Of a DNA stretch of 53,569 nucleotides, positions 8,001 through 15,916 are shown piece by piece. The translations under genes and the position numbers were made by a program. The notes beneath the pieces were generated by a model. The model was not told the DNA's origin. It saw only the letters and a program-made list of their open reading frames with translations, and ran no database searches. Position 1 is the first letter of the stretch. Each line of letters begins with the position of its first letter. The stretch covers positions 1-53,569 of the forward strand of contig CADAPC010000033.1 of the NCBI GenBank assembly GCA_902789725.1, read 5' to 3'. This DNA comes from an uncultured Bacteroidales bacterium (GTDB taxonomy: Bacteria > Bacteroidota > Bacteroidia > Bacteroidales > Bacteroidaceae).

Positions 8001-9440
8001 TCACTTTTCTATCTTATTGCGATGCTGATAATCGTGGTAGTAACCCACTTCCACATTCTCCAACACGGCGATGGCGTCGTCGGTGAGCGATGCGAGGCTG
8101 AAGTATTTGGTGAGCAAATAGCTTGCCACACCATACTGGTCAAGCCCCATGAGCCGCGCGGAGAGGCTGGGAGCTATTTCGCCGGGTATGCCAGCCTGGT
8201 GAAGCCCCACCACGCCTTGCGACTTTTCTCCCACGCGCACCAGGATAATCTCGGTGGTGCCCACGCCACGGTTGGTGAGGTATTGTCCCTTCACCTCCAC
8301 CTTGTCGGACGGGATGATGGGCACACCACGCCATGTGATGACCTTGGTGCCGAAGAGGTCGATGGCCACAGGCGGCACGCCACGCCATGTGCACTCGCGC
8401 TCAAAGGCAGCCACCGCCCGCGGATTGGCAATGAAGAATGCGGGCTCCTTCCACACGAGCGAGAGGAGCTCGTCAAGGTCGTCGGGGGTTGGCGCACCAT
8501 ACCGCGTGCTGATTTTATAGCCCGGAGCGGCCTGAGCCAGGAGGCCAAACTTGCGGTTGTTGATGAGTTCCCACTCCTGGCGCTCCTTAATGCTCTCGAT
8601 GGAGAGGCGCAACTGCTGTTCAAGCTGGTTGAAAGGAGCATTGTAGAGGTCGCTCACCCTGGTGTGCACCCTCACAACGGTTTGGAGCGTATTGAGCGAG
8701 TATTCCGTTGGGTTCTCCTCGTAGTCGATGTAGGTTTCAGGGATGACGTTGTCCTCCTCATGCCCACTGACCAAGTCAATGTGCTTTTCGCCGTGTTCGT
8801 TCACGGTTGCTTTCAGGCGGAGTTGCTTGTCCACGGCATGGGTAAACTGAATGCGGAAGTCGGGAATCTCTTCGATGAGCGACTCCAGCACCGGGGTGTC
8901 GAGCACAAGGAACACGGAGTCGGTCACAGCCCGCACGCTGACAGTGGAATCGGCCGCGCTCAACAAATCAGCCTCGCCGAAGTATTCGCCATTGCCCAGC
9001 AGAGCGATGCGAAGCTCTTCGCCGTGAGTGCCCGTGCTGATTACCTCGGCCTGCCCACCGGCTACAATGAAGAAACGCTGCTTGTCTTTCCCCTGGGTGA
9101 CAAGATTCTCCCCCCGCGCCACCTCCACAGGCGCAAAGTTACGAGCCAGGCGAGCCACAATCTCCTGGTCAATGTTCTGGAAAAGAGGAATGGCCCTAAG
9201 GTTTTGGGCTGTGAAGCTGGGCACACCGTCAAAGTACTGAATCTCGATGCGTTCGGCTTTCTTCAGTTCCACTTTGGTGCGGTTCACTCGGTAGGTGCCG
9301 CTCTCCACCTGGGTCCAAGGAAGCATTTTCAGCAGGAGCCTCGGTGTGATACTACCCATCTGAGGGGGTGTTTTGGTCGTGTTCGCAAGTTTGCGAGCTG
9401 TTGCAGTCGTAATGCTGCGCTGAATGTTGTTGTCTGCCAT
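8001..9440 (-). CDS. Family 2 encapsulin shell protein with inserted cyclic-nucleotide-binding-like domain
   Basis: Predicted to self-assemble into a virus-capsid-like protein shell (HK97 fold) in the cytoplasm. It is 479 aa. Residues 1-80 carry a family 2 N-terminal arm. Residues about 84-200 form a CNB-type beta-roll: LFQNIDQEIVARLA, GENLVTQG, RFFIVAGGQAEV, FGEADLL, VSVRAVTDSVFLVL. Residues about 230-479 give the HK97 part, with LEQQLRLSIESIKERQEWELINN, FFIANPRAVAAFERECTWRGVPP and ITWRGVPIIPSDKV. In the phosphate-binding cassette the Glu of FGE is kept, but the Arg that contacts cyclic nucleotide in CRP aligns with Ser165, so the ligand is doubtful. The next gene is a cysteine desulfurase, the known cargo of this family. 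Confidence 0.88.
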   Translation of the reverse strand: MADNNIQRSITTATARKLANTTKTPPQMGSITPRLLLKMLPWTQVESGTYRVNRTKVELKKAERIEIQYFDGVPSFTAQNLRAIPLFQNIDQEIVARLARNFAPVEVARGENLVTQGKDKQRFFIVAGGQAEVISTGTHGEELRIALLGNGEYFGEADLLSAADSTVSVRAVTDSVFLVLDTPVLESLIEEIPDFRIQFTHAVDKQLRLKATVNEHGEKHIDLVSGHEEDNVIPETYIDYEENPTEYSLNTLQTVVRVHTRVSDLYNAPFNQLEQQLRLSIESIKERQEWELINNRKFGLLAQAAPGYKISTRYGAPTPDDLDELLSLVWKEPAFFIANPRAVAAFERECTWRGVPPVAIDLFGTKVITWRGVPIIPSDKVEVKGQYLTNRGVGTTEIILVRVGEKSQGVVGLHQAGIPGEIAPSLSARLMGLDQYGVASYLLTKYFSLASLTDDAIAVLENVEVGYYHDYQHRNKIEK

Positions 9441-9469
9441 GTTTTACTATTTAAAAAAGGGTTGGTTTA

Positions 9470-9868
9470 TTAACGTAACATGAATTTTTCTTTCACTTCG
9501 CCCTTCTCAATTCGGAAGGCATTGAGCACGGGCTGCTCTCCGGCCAGAGAAAGGATGAAATAGAGGATGGAGGGGTCGAACGCCAGGCGCAGGTCTTCCT
9601 GCGAAGGACGTGAGGGCGAGGCGGGATGGCTGTGCCAATTGCCCACAATCTTCAGCCCTTTCTGCCGCGCATATTTGAGCACAGCAAATTGCTCTTTGGG
9701 GTCGAAACAGAAGTGCTCGTCCGAGTGGTCCACATTGGTCATGGGATAATTTTCCGTGGCGGTTTCCTTATCCGTGCCGAGCAGGTAGCCGCACGACTCG
9801 ATGGGAGCATCCCTCAGCGCCTGGGAGAGAATGGACTGGTAGGTGGATTCGGTGATAACTACATGCAT
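9470..9868 (-). CDS. JAMM/MPN metalloprotease that trims the sulfur carrier
   Basis: A 132-aa M67-type zinc protease. E24 (PIESCGYLLG) and the JAMM signature H79-x-H81-x7-S89-x2-D92 (NWHSHPASPSRPSQED) are complete. Related bacterial enzymes such as Mec+ and HcyD act on ThiS/MoaD-like sulfur carriers, releasing a C-terminal amino acid or removing extra residues after Gly-Gly. The carrier in this operon ends GGGGTF, so a trimming role fits directly. It lies 8 nt after tusA and 29 nt before the shell gene. Confidence 0.88.
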   Translation of the reverse strand: MHVVITESTYQSILSQALRDAPIESCGYLLGTDKETATENYPMTNVDHSDEHFCFDPKEQFAVLKYARQKGLKIVGNWHSHPASPSRPSQEDLRLAFDPSILYFILSLAGEQPVLNAFRIEKGEVKEKFMLR

Positions 9869-9876
9869 AAGCCTCT

Positions 9877-10101
9877 TTATTTCTGAATGGTCACCTTGTG
9901 TACATCGCCTTCCACATGTTCCACCCCCAGCACCTTGTAGCCCTGTTCAGCGGCCGAACGCGGCACATTGTTGAGGGGTTCGCCATCGGTCAAGAGCACT
10001 TCCAGCACATCGCCCTGAGCCATCTGAGCCAGTTTGAGCTTTGTCTTCACAAAGGTCATGGGACAATGATCTTTTGTAATGTCAAGTGTGTGAGTTGCCA
10101 T
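9877..10101 (-). CDS. TusA/SirA-family sulfurtransferase-like protein
   Basis: A 74-aa protein with the family fold and the Cys in DHCPMTFVKTKLKL near residue 13. TusA proteins take a persulfide from a cysteine desulfurase or related donor and relay it. The usual CPxP motif reads CPMT here, with the second proline replaced, as in a Bacteroidetes/delta-type subgroup that also has the DGEPLNNVPRS segment. Its place between dsrE-like and JAMM genes supports a sulfur relay. Confidence 0.88.
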   Translation of the reverse strand: MATHTLDITKDHCPMTFVKTKLKLAQMAQGDVLEVLLTDGEPLNNVPRSAAEQGYKVLGVEHVEGDVHKVTIQK

Positions 10102-10134
10102 AATAAAAATGAGTTTTGAATAGTGAAAATTGAG

Positions 10135-10617
10135 TTAAATAAACAGTGTTTGGCCTCCTTCGCTAATCTGGAGGAATGTTGCCACTCCCAGCACATCTTT
10201 TACTTCATGCACGAAGTGCTTCCGTTCCAGTCCCAAAACGTGCATGGCCATTTCGCAGGCATAAAGATTCACGCCCAAGGCATTGGCGGCATCCACCAGC
10301 TCCTCCAGTGTGGCCACATGGGTCTTTCGCATCAAGTGGCGGAATATCCGTGGGCCCAGGCCACAGAAGTTGAACCTGCTGTTGGGCGCCGCACTCAGCC
10401 CGCCCATCATGAAACCGAACATTCGGGTCAGCCAATTCCCGCCCACGAAACTTCTGCCGCGCTTTTGCTTAATGGCATCCAGCCCCCAGAAGGTGAAGAA
10501 GATGTTCACTTCGTAGCCTACGGCTGCGGCTCCGGTGGCAAGGGTGAAAACGGCGGTGAGTTTGTCAAAATCGCCTGAGAAGGCAATCAATGAAAGTTTC
10601 TTTTGCATATCATCCAT
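10135..10617 (-). CDS. DsrE/DsrF/DrsH-like sulfur relay protein
   Basis: A 160-aa DsrE-fold protein (SLIAFSGDFDKLTAVFTLATGAAAVGYEVNIFFTFWGL at the N-terminus). The single conserved cysteine of the family is present in LYACEMAMHVLG near residue 118 and would carry a persulfide. A hydrophobic loop (WLTRMFGFMMGGLSA) suggests membrane or partner contact. Its start overlaps the end of the thiF-like gene by 8 nt, implying coupled translation. The partner is probably TusA, encoded 33 nt downstream. Confidence 0.88.
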   Translation of the reverse strand: MDDMQKKLSLIAFSGDFDKLTAVFTLATGAAAVGYEVNIFFTFWGLDAIKQKRGRSFVGGNWLTRMFGFMMGGLSAAPNSRFNFCGLGPRIFRHLMRKTHVATLEELVDAANALGVNLYACEMAMHVLGLERKHFVHEVKDVLGVATFLQISEGGQTLFI

Positions 10618-11425
10618 GGTTTTTCAGGTCGCAAACGGCCTGTTCGTAATCAATCAGTTCTGTGATGGAAGGATTCGGCCCGCAAATGGGGCACTTATCG
10701 GTTTTCTTCACATGGATTTTCCTGAAGTCCATCGTCTTGGCATTGAAGGTGAGCAACTTGTCGGTCAGCAGTTCGCCCACACCCGTGAGCCACTTCAAGG
10801 TTTCAGCCGCCTGAATGGTGCCCAACATGCCAGCTATCGCCCCGAGCACCCCCGCCTGGCTGCAAGTGGGCACAGCCCCGGGTGGGGGAGGCGATTTGAA
10901 CATGCAGCGGTAGCAGGCAGAGCCTGGCACATGGGTGAATGTCTGCCCCTCGAAGCGGAGAATGCCTCCATGACTGAAAGGCTTGCCTGCCATCACGCAG
11001 GCATCGTTGATGAGGAACTTCACGGGGAAATTGTCGGTGCCGTCCACCACAAAGTCATACTCGCCCACCAAGTCGAGCGCATTGTCGGCCATCAAAAACT
11101 CGCGGTGCGCCTCCACCTTCACGTGGGGATTGATGGCCTGGATGGTTTCCTTGGCCGACTCCACCTTCCATTTGCCCACGTCGGGCGTGGTGTGAATAAT
11201 TTGCCGCTGCAGGTTGCTCAAGTCAACCACATCGCCATCTACAATGCCGATGGTGCCCACACCGGCGGCTGCAAGATACATGGCCACGGGAGCGCCCAAG
11301 CCACCGGCACCCACCACCAGCACCTTCCCTTCGCGTATTTTCTCCTGACCTTCCACGCCCACATCCTGCAACAGGATGTGACGCGAATAGCGGTTCAGTT
11401 CTTCTTCTGTAAAATCAAAACGCAT
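10610..11425 (-). CDS. ThiF/MoeB/HesA-like sulfur carrier adenylyltransferase
   Basis: A 271-aa E1-like enzyme expected to adenylate the C-terminal glycine of the ThiS-like carrier with ATP so that sulfur can be added. Seen are RYSRHILLQDVG, the nucleotide loop VVGAGGLGAPVAMYLAAAGVG, DGDVVDLSNLQRQI, the zinc-binding CYRC and CPICGP pairs, and the cysteine of PTCSQAGVLG. There is no rhodanese domain at the C-terminus, so sulfur must come from another protein, which the TusA, DsrE and cysteine desulfurase genes could supply. Confidence 0.92.
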   Translation of the reverse strand: MRFDFTEEELNRYSRHILLQDVGVEGQEKIREGKVLVVGAGGLGAPVAMYLAAAGVGTIGIVDGDVVDLSNLQRQIIHTTPDVGKWKVESAKETIQAINPHVKVEAHREFLMADNALDLVGEYDFVVDGTDNFPVKFLINDACVMAGKPFSHGGILRFEGQTFTHVPGSACYRCMFKSPPPPGAVPTCSQAGVLGAIAGMLGTIQAAETLKWLTGVGELLTDKLLTFNAKTMDFRKIHVKKTDKCPICGPNPSITELIDYEQAVCDLKNHG

Positions 11426-11479
11426 AGTCTCGTAGATTTAAAAACCGTTCTCAAATAATCATGGAAAGACCCCGCAGGC

Positions 11480-11695
11480 CTAAAAGGTTCCTCCCCCACC
11501 CATGAAATAGAGGAAATCGACCTCATCGCCCTCCTGCAGCTGCAGGGTGGCAAATTCGTCGCGGTCAACAAATTCCTCGTTCACTTGCACACTCACCATT
11601 TCAGGCTGTGCCACATTGTTCTGCTTAATAATGTCTGCCACAGTGGCAGGGAGTTGCACCTCTTGGTCTTCTCCATTTACAATAATGATTGCCAT
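11480..11695 (-). CDS. ThiS/MoaD-like sulfur carrier with a C-terminal -TF extension
   Basis: A 71-aa beta-grasp carrier. The start MAIIIVNGEDQEV is chosen by family; an upstream open stretch lacks family character. It ends FLYFMGGGG (66-69) followed by Thr70-Phe71, so the Gly-Gly end that accepts sulfur is masked. HcyS of Wolinella and similar carriers also need trimming by a JAMM protease encoded nearby, as here. The thiocarboxylate would then give sulfur to the CysK or MetY homologue of the same operon rather than to thiamine or molybdopterin, whose genes are absent here. Confidence 0.88.
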   Translation of the reverse strand: MAIIIVNGEDQEVQLPATVADIIKQNNVAQPEMVSVQVNEEFVDRDEFATLQLQEGDEVDFLYFMGGGGTF

Positions 11696-11793
11696 GTCCT
11701 TTCTGAAGTTTTTTGTATGAAATAAAATGGTTATTCTGATAGGGCGCAGAGCGTTTGCCGCCCCTTCCAATCGGTTCAGCGCCCTTGTGTCTG

Positions 11794-12726
11794 TCAATCT
11801 TGAAACAGCTGCGTGCTCAAATACCGCTCTCCCGTGTCGGGCAGCAGCACCACGACGGTCTTTCCGTCATTCTCCGGACGTTTTGCTATCTGTATGGCGG
11901 CATAGGCAGCGGCTCCACTTGAGATGCCCACAAGCAGCCCTTCGTTTTTGGCCAAGCTCCTCGCTTCGGCAAAAGCGTCCTCGTTCTTCACACAGAATAT
12001 TTCATCATAGACGGTCGAGTTGAGCACCCGGGGAATAAAGCCCGCACCGATGCCCTGCAGCTTATGGGGTCCAGGCTTTCCCCCCGACAACACGGGCGAG
12101 TCGGATGGCTCCACCGCCACCACCTTCACACGCGGATGAAGGCTCTTCAAGGCTTCACCCACTCCTGTAATGGTGCCGCCCGTGCCCACACCGGCCACAA
12201 ATATGTCCACATGCCCTTCGGTGTCGTCCCAAATTTCCCGAGCCGTCGTCACACGATGAATTTGAGGGTTCGCTTCATTGTCAAATTGCTGCGGAACAAA
12301 GGCATTTGTCTCTGCAGCCAGCTCTTTTGCCTTGCGGATGGCGCCCGGCATGCCCTCGTAAGCCGGAGTCAGCACCAACTTAGCCCCCAGGCTTCTCAGC
12401 AGCGCACGCCGTTCAATGCTCATGCTGTCGGGCATGGTCAGAATGAGCTTATAGCCACGTTGTGCAGCCACCAAGGCCAACCCCACACCCGTATTTCCAC
12501 TGGTGGGTTCGATGATGACCGTATTTTTGTTCAGAAGTCCTTTCCTCTCAGCATCTTCTATCAATGCCAAAGCCACACGGTCTTTCACGCTGCGCCCAGG
12601 GTTCAGGTACTCCAGTTTTGCCAGCACCCTCGCACGGAGTCGCTGGTCTGTCTCAGCTTTCGAGAGTTCCAAAAGTGGCGTCCGACCTATCAATTCTGTC
12701 AGACTGTTTGCAATTTTTTTTGCCAT
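11794..12726 (-). CDS. cysK: Cysteine synthase (O-acetylserine sulfhydrylase family)
   Basis: A 310-aa PLP enzyme making L-cysteine from O-acetylserine. The PLP lysine is K48 in [10 protein letters not shown]. Other marks are [15 protein letters not shown], the phosphate loop [12 protein letters not shown], and SSGAAAYAA near the C-terminus. With a sulfur carrier, activating enzyme and JAMM protease alongside, it may use protein thiocarboxylate instead of free sulfide, as CysM does with CysO in mycobacteria. That is inference. It follows metY by 38 nt. Confidence 0.93.
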   Translation of the reverse strand: MAKKIANSLTELIGRTPLLELSKAETDQRLRARVLAKLEYLNPGRSVKDRVALALIEDAERKGLLNKNTVIIEPTSGNTGVGLALVAAQRGYKLILTMPDSMSIERRALLRSLGAKLVLTPAYEGMPGAIRKAKELAAETNAFVPQQFDNEANPQIHRVTTAREIWDDTEGHVDIFVAGVGTGGTITGVGEALKSLHPRVKVVAVEPSDSPVLSGGKPGPHKLQGIGAGFIPRVLNSTVYDEIFCVKNEDAFAEARSLAKNEGLLVGISSGAAAYAAIQIAKRPENDGKTVVVLLPDTGERYLSTQLFQD

Positions 12727-12764
12727 AGCGATTAAAGTTTTTGTCTGTGATTTATTAGCAAAGT

Positions 12765-13946
12765 TTATGAGTGTTCGCTCAGCGCCTGGACAATGTCGGC
12801 CAACACATCTTCCACATCCTCCAAGCCTACAGAGATTCTGACGGTTGTATCGCGCACATCCATTTCACGTTTTTGGCTGCCGCTGAAGGGTCCGAAGATG
12901 GTACTGTAGGGATGGATGGCCAAGGTTTTGTTGTCGAACAAGTTCGTAGCCCTGCGCACCAATTTCAAACGGTCGATGAAGCGGAAACAGCTCCGTTTGT
13001 CCTCCAAGTCAATCGTCAGCATCGCTCCTGCCGTAGGCCCAAACTGCTTCTGAGCCAATGAGAAGAAAGGATTGTCCTCCAAGCCCACATAGTTTACCTT
13101 TTTGATTTGCGGCACATCCCTCAGCGCCCGTGCCAAAGTCAATGCGTTGGACGCTTGCACCCGGTAGCGCGCATCCAGTGTTTCTAAGCCCAGCGACTGC
13201 ATGTAGGCAGGATGGGGAGACATGTAACTGCCCACGTTGAAAACCAGTTCGGTCCGTATCCTCACGCCCACTTCGGGGTATGAACCATAGTCGATGACCA
13301 ATCCTCCTAACGAAGTGGCACCTCCCGATATGTACTTTGTGCTGCTCACCACTTCTATATCAACCCCAAGAGCCTTAGCGCTAAACTGAGTGAAGGGGAT
13401 GATGGTGGTGTCGGCAATGAGCGGCACCCCATGCTTGCGGGCAAGCAAGGAAAGGGCCTCCAGATCGGCCACCTCCATCTGAGGATTCGTCACAATTTCC
13501 AAAAACAGGCAAGCTGTCTGTTCGTCGATGGCATTTTCCACCGTCGCAGGGTCAAGCAAGTTCACCATGCGGGTCTCCACACCAAGCCGTCCCAACGTGT
13601 TACGCATCAGTCCCACCGTGTTGCCGAAAAGATGGTTTGACGTCACAATGTTCTTCCCCGTTTCCACCACCGACAGCAGCGCATTGGTGATGGCTGCCAT
13701 GCCGGAAGAGAACGCGAACACATTGGAAGCGTTGGTAAGAGCCTTCACCTGGTTTTCATAATGCATCACCGTAGGGTTCAGCATGCGGGAGTAGTCAGGA
13801 GCTATCACCCTGCCGCAAAATGCGTCGGCCATGTCCTTTGCCGTCCGGAACTCGTAGGCCGCAGTGTGATAAACGGGCATGGATATAGCCCCGTAAGCAT
13901 CTGGCCTCGGAAAAGCAGTATCAATGGGTATGGTTTTCTTCTTCAT
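12765..13946 (-). CDS. Cys/Met-metabolism PLP enzyme, MetY-like O-acetylhomoserine sulfhydrylase
   Basis: A 393-aa member of the trans-sulfuration family, using start [19 protein letters not shown]. Features are the PLP-phosphate region [16 protein letters not shown], and [12 protein letters not shown] with the PLP lysine. In the same neighbourhood as sulfur carrier, E1 and JAMM genes, MetY is the homocysteine-forming enzyme of the Wolinella pathway, which supports sulfhydrylase over cystathionine gamma-synthase or gamma-lyase. Substrate cannot be fixed from sequence. It starts 43 nt after the regulator gene, with no promoter visible between. Confidence 0.85.
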   Translation of the reverse strand: MKKKTIPIDTAFPRPDAYGAISMPVYHTAAYEFRTAKDMADAFCGRVIAPDYSRMLNPTVMHYENQVKALTNASNVFAFSSGMAAITNALLSVVETGKNIVTSNHLFGNTVGLMRNTLGRLGVETRMVNLLDPATVENAIDEQTACLFLEIVTNPQMEVADLEALSLLARKHGVPLIADTTIIPFTQFSAKALGVDIEVVSSTKYISGGATSLGGLVIDYGSYPEVGVRIRTELVFNVGSYMSPHPAYMQSLGLETLDARYRVQASNALTLARALRDVPQIKKVNYVGLEDNPFFSLAQKQFGPTAGAMLTIDLEDKRSCFRFIDRLKLVRRATNLFDNKTLAIHPYSTIFGPFSGSQKREMDVRDTTVRISVGLEDVEDVLADIVQALSEHS

Positions 13947-13989
13947 CTTATTCTTTTTACTTAGCCACAACGAGCCAAATGATTTTACA

Positions 13990-14649
13990 CTAAATATAAT
14001 ACTCCACCATTTCCACCAAACCCGCTCTGAGGGCATATTTCGTTGCCTCATAGGCCGTGTTCACCCTAATCTTGCGAAAGATGTTCTTTTTGTGGGTGGT
14101 GATGGTGTGAATGCTCGAACTACGTTCTGCCGCAATTTCCTTCACCGACTTTCCCAAGGCTATCAGCCGCAGCACTTCACGCTCCGCAGCTGTCAGCTGG
14201 TCCTCACGTTCTATTGGCACATGAGGTGTAAGGAGCAGGTTTGTCACCTGGTGGCAGAGAAAACGCACCCCCGTCACGGCACACTTCAACGCGGTAATAA
14301 TTTCCTGCGCCGAATCTCCTTTCAGCACCATGCTGAACTGCTGCTCCACACTTAGCCGACGAATAAGTCCTTCCGTAAGATCGTCAGAAAACAGTACCCA
14401 CTGCACAAAAGGAAAGCGTTCGCTCAAATTCAGCAAATCGTCATTGCCGCTCAGGTCGAAAAGGGTGTAATCAATCACCACCACCGACCGGGGACTCTCC
14501 TTCAGTTCTGCAATCAACTCTGCCCTGCGTCCCAGTTCCTTCACAGACAAATTCTGCACCCCCGACAGGGTTCCGCCTATCAAGGCTTTCAGTCCCAGCC
14601 TGGTCACATCCTGATTGTCAGCCAATATAATCTGTCTCACCTCTTCCAT
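13990..14649 (-). CDS. LuxR/NarL-family response-regulator-like transcription factor
   Basis: A 219-aa DNA-binding regulator. The receiver-like domain covers residues 1 to about 125: D11 in ILADNQDV, likely phospho-acceptor D60 in VVVIDYTLFDLSG, and a lysine in MVLKGDSAQE. The LuxR-type helix-turn-helix covers about 150-215 (LTAAEREVLRLIALGKSVKEIA, SIHTITTHKKNIFRKI). No histidine kinase is adjacent. It heads the ten-gene sulfur run and is divergent from the binding-protein gene. The CdhR regulator of Porphyromonas gingivalis is a LuxR-type protein that may be related, but I cannot test this. I propose that it binds the TACC-N8-GGTA sites described separately. Confidence 0.9.
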   Translation of the reverse strand: MEEVRQIILADNQDVTRLGLKALIGGTLSGVQNLSVKELGRRAELIAELKESPRSVVVIDYTLFDLSGNDDLLNLSERFPFVQWVLFSDDLTEGLIRRLSVEQQFSMVLKGDSAQEIITALKCAVTGVRFLCHQVTNLLLTPHVPIEREDQLTAAEREVLRLIALGKSVKEIAAERSSSIHTITTHKKNIFRKIRVNTAYEATKYALRAGLVEMVEYYI

Positions 14650-14690
14650 AATGACTTGATGAAGTTTACTTTCATTCTCTAAATTCGCTG

Positions 14691-14744
14691 CAAAGGTACG
14701 AGGAAGCGAAGTTTTTACCAAGAGTATCCTTCTTCTTTGGTAAA
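14691..14744 (-). promoter_or_regulatory. Promoter of the regulator-sulfur operon with overlapping inverted repeat
   Basis: On the minus strand TACCTTTG (14698-14691) follows TTGG (14721-14718) after 19 nt, giving a leader of about 40 nt. A perfect inverted repeat, TTTACCAA (14714-14721) and TTGGTAAA (14737-14744) with a 15-nt spacer, covers the -33 element. The half-site resembles that of the TACC-N8-GGTA sites, so this may be where the regulator controls itself, probably by repression. Confidence 0.6.
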
Positions 14745-14787
14745 TTTATCTATCAAACAGCATCGGCACAGAATAAATATCCTTAGA

Positions 14788-14803
14788 TACCATATTATTG
14801 GTA
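14788..14803. promoter_or_regulatory. Operator site 1, TACC-N8-GGTA inverted repeat
   Basis: TACCATATTATTGGTA: half-sites TACCA and TGGTA around six bases. It ends exactly 45 nt before the -7 box at 14849. Two other sites in the window have the same length and the same distance to the promoter. Confidence 0.7.
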
Positions 14804-14848
14804 TATAAATCCCACATCATGGGGATTCGCAGAAGCAAGAAATGTGCG

Positions 14849-14856
14849 TACCTTTG
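14849..14856 (+). promoter_or_regulatory. Promoter 1, -7 box of the binding-protein/SusC unit
   Basis: TACCTTTG, preceded by AAATGTGCG. The -33 position holds ATTCG instead of TTTG, suggesting need for an activator. The leader of about 70 nt contains a 7-bp hairpin, CATGCAC/GTGCATG, at 14868-14888. Confidence 0.7.
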
Positions 14857-14929
14857 CACAAAATTTCCATGCACACCTTTGGTGCATGCCCAACAAAACA
14901 AATAATACATTATAATAAAACTTAAACAC

Positions 14930-15832
14930 ATGAAAGCAAAAACATTCCTATTGGCCATTGTGGCAGTTCTCGCATGGCCTGCCAGCGCAGCCACTCAGCT
15001 TAACGATGACACCATCACCATCAAAGTAGATAAAACAAGTCAGTTGTTGGTGGAACAGTGGATAGAAAATTACAAAAATGTAAACCCTCATGTGCTGATA
15101 AAACTCGTGAGCGGAAAGAATGCCGATGCCGACCTGACCCTGGTGAACACCCCGCAGGCCAATGGCAACGTAACTTACGTGGGACGTTACGCTCTGCTCC
15201 CCGTCACCTCAGACAACAATCCCTTCCTGAAAGACATCCTGCACAAGGAGTGGAAGAGCAAAGACTTAAAGAGCCTCTTCTTCACAGCCGACGACCTCGA
15301 CGATGAGTACGAAGAGCAAGTGGAGGGCCGACACAACAAACTGAACGATAAACTTACCGTGTATTCTGGCAGCGGAAAGGCATCGCACACAAACACATTT
15401 GCCTCCTACTTCGGTCACACCATCGACGAATTGCGAGGTAACCGAATCGTAGGTGATGACCTCCACCTGCTCTCTGCCCTAAAGGAGGACAAAACCTCTG
15501 TCACTTTCAATGCACTGAGCAACCTTTATGACCTCCGTTCACGAAGCCTCAAAACAAACCTGGTCCTTTTGCCACTGGCTCTTAAAAAAGCGCAAGAAGA
15601 AGTCCTCCTGTCTGGCAATCTCGATGCGTTGCTCAACATCATCGAAAACGAAAACGTCAATCTGATTCCTGTACAAACATTTGGCTTCATCTACCACACC
15701 TTCGATGCCGACATTGAACAATTTCTCCGTTGGGTAGTGAGCACAGGGCAGCAATACAACCACCAGCAAGGCTTCCTGCGCCTGAGCCAAGACGAGGTGG
15801 AAAGCCAACTGCAACTCTTAGCCAACAACTAA
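14930..15832 (+). CDS. Periplasmic substrate-binding-protein-like (PstS-like fold)
   Basis: A 300-aa exported protein with a signal peptide ending in PASA at residue 21. After it come TITIKVDKTSQLLVEQWIENYKNVNP and ADLTLVNTP, the beta-alpha pattern of type 2 periplasmic binding proteins that bind oxyanions or metal complexes. No lipobox is present. There is no ABC transporter nearby; instead it precedes a SusC gene by 84 nt, so it may feed or regulate TonB-dependent uptake. The ligand is unknown. Confidence 0.6.
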   Translation: MKAKTFLLAIVAVLAWPASAATQLNDDTITIKVDKTSQLLVEQWIENYKNVNPHVLIKLVSGKNADADLTLVNTPQANGNVTYVGRYALLPVTSDNNPFLKDILHKEWKSKDLKSLFFTADDLDDEYEEQVEGRHNKLNDKLTVYSGSGKASHTNTFASYFGHTIDELRGNRIVGDDLHLLSALKEDKTSVTFNALSNLYDLRSRSLKTNLVLLPLALKKAQEEVLLSGNLDALLNIIENENVNLIPVQTFGFIYHTFDADIEQFLRWVVSTGQQYNHQQGFLRLSQDEVESQLQLLANN

Positions 15833-15916
15833 AAGATGAAGGTATGTTCTAAAGATTAACAGACCATTTATTGCCTAAAGGCGAACGCTTAAAGTTCTCA
15901 ATTCTTATAAACACAC

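Noticed and set aside
7977..9473. 498-codon open frame opposite the encapsulin gene
   Set aside because: Shadow of the shell gene. No promoter or family match, and the composition is typical of antisense frames.
12765..13946. Methionine gamma-lyase reading of the MetY-like gene
   Set aside because: It cannot be excluded by sequence alone, but the sulfur carrier, E1 and JAMM neighbours fit a sulfhydrylase better.
14746..14994. 82-codon minus-strand ORF across the regulator/binding-protein gap
   Set aside because: It covers promoter 1, operator 1 and the signal peptide of the plus-strand gene, so it cannot be a gene.
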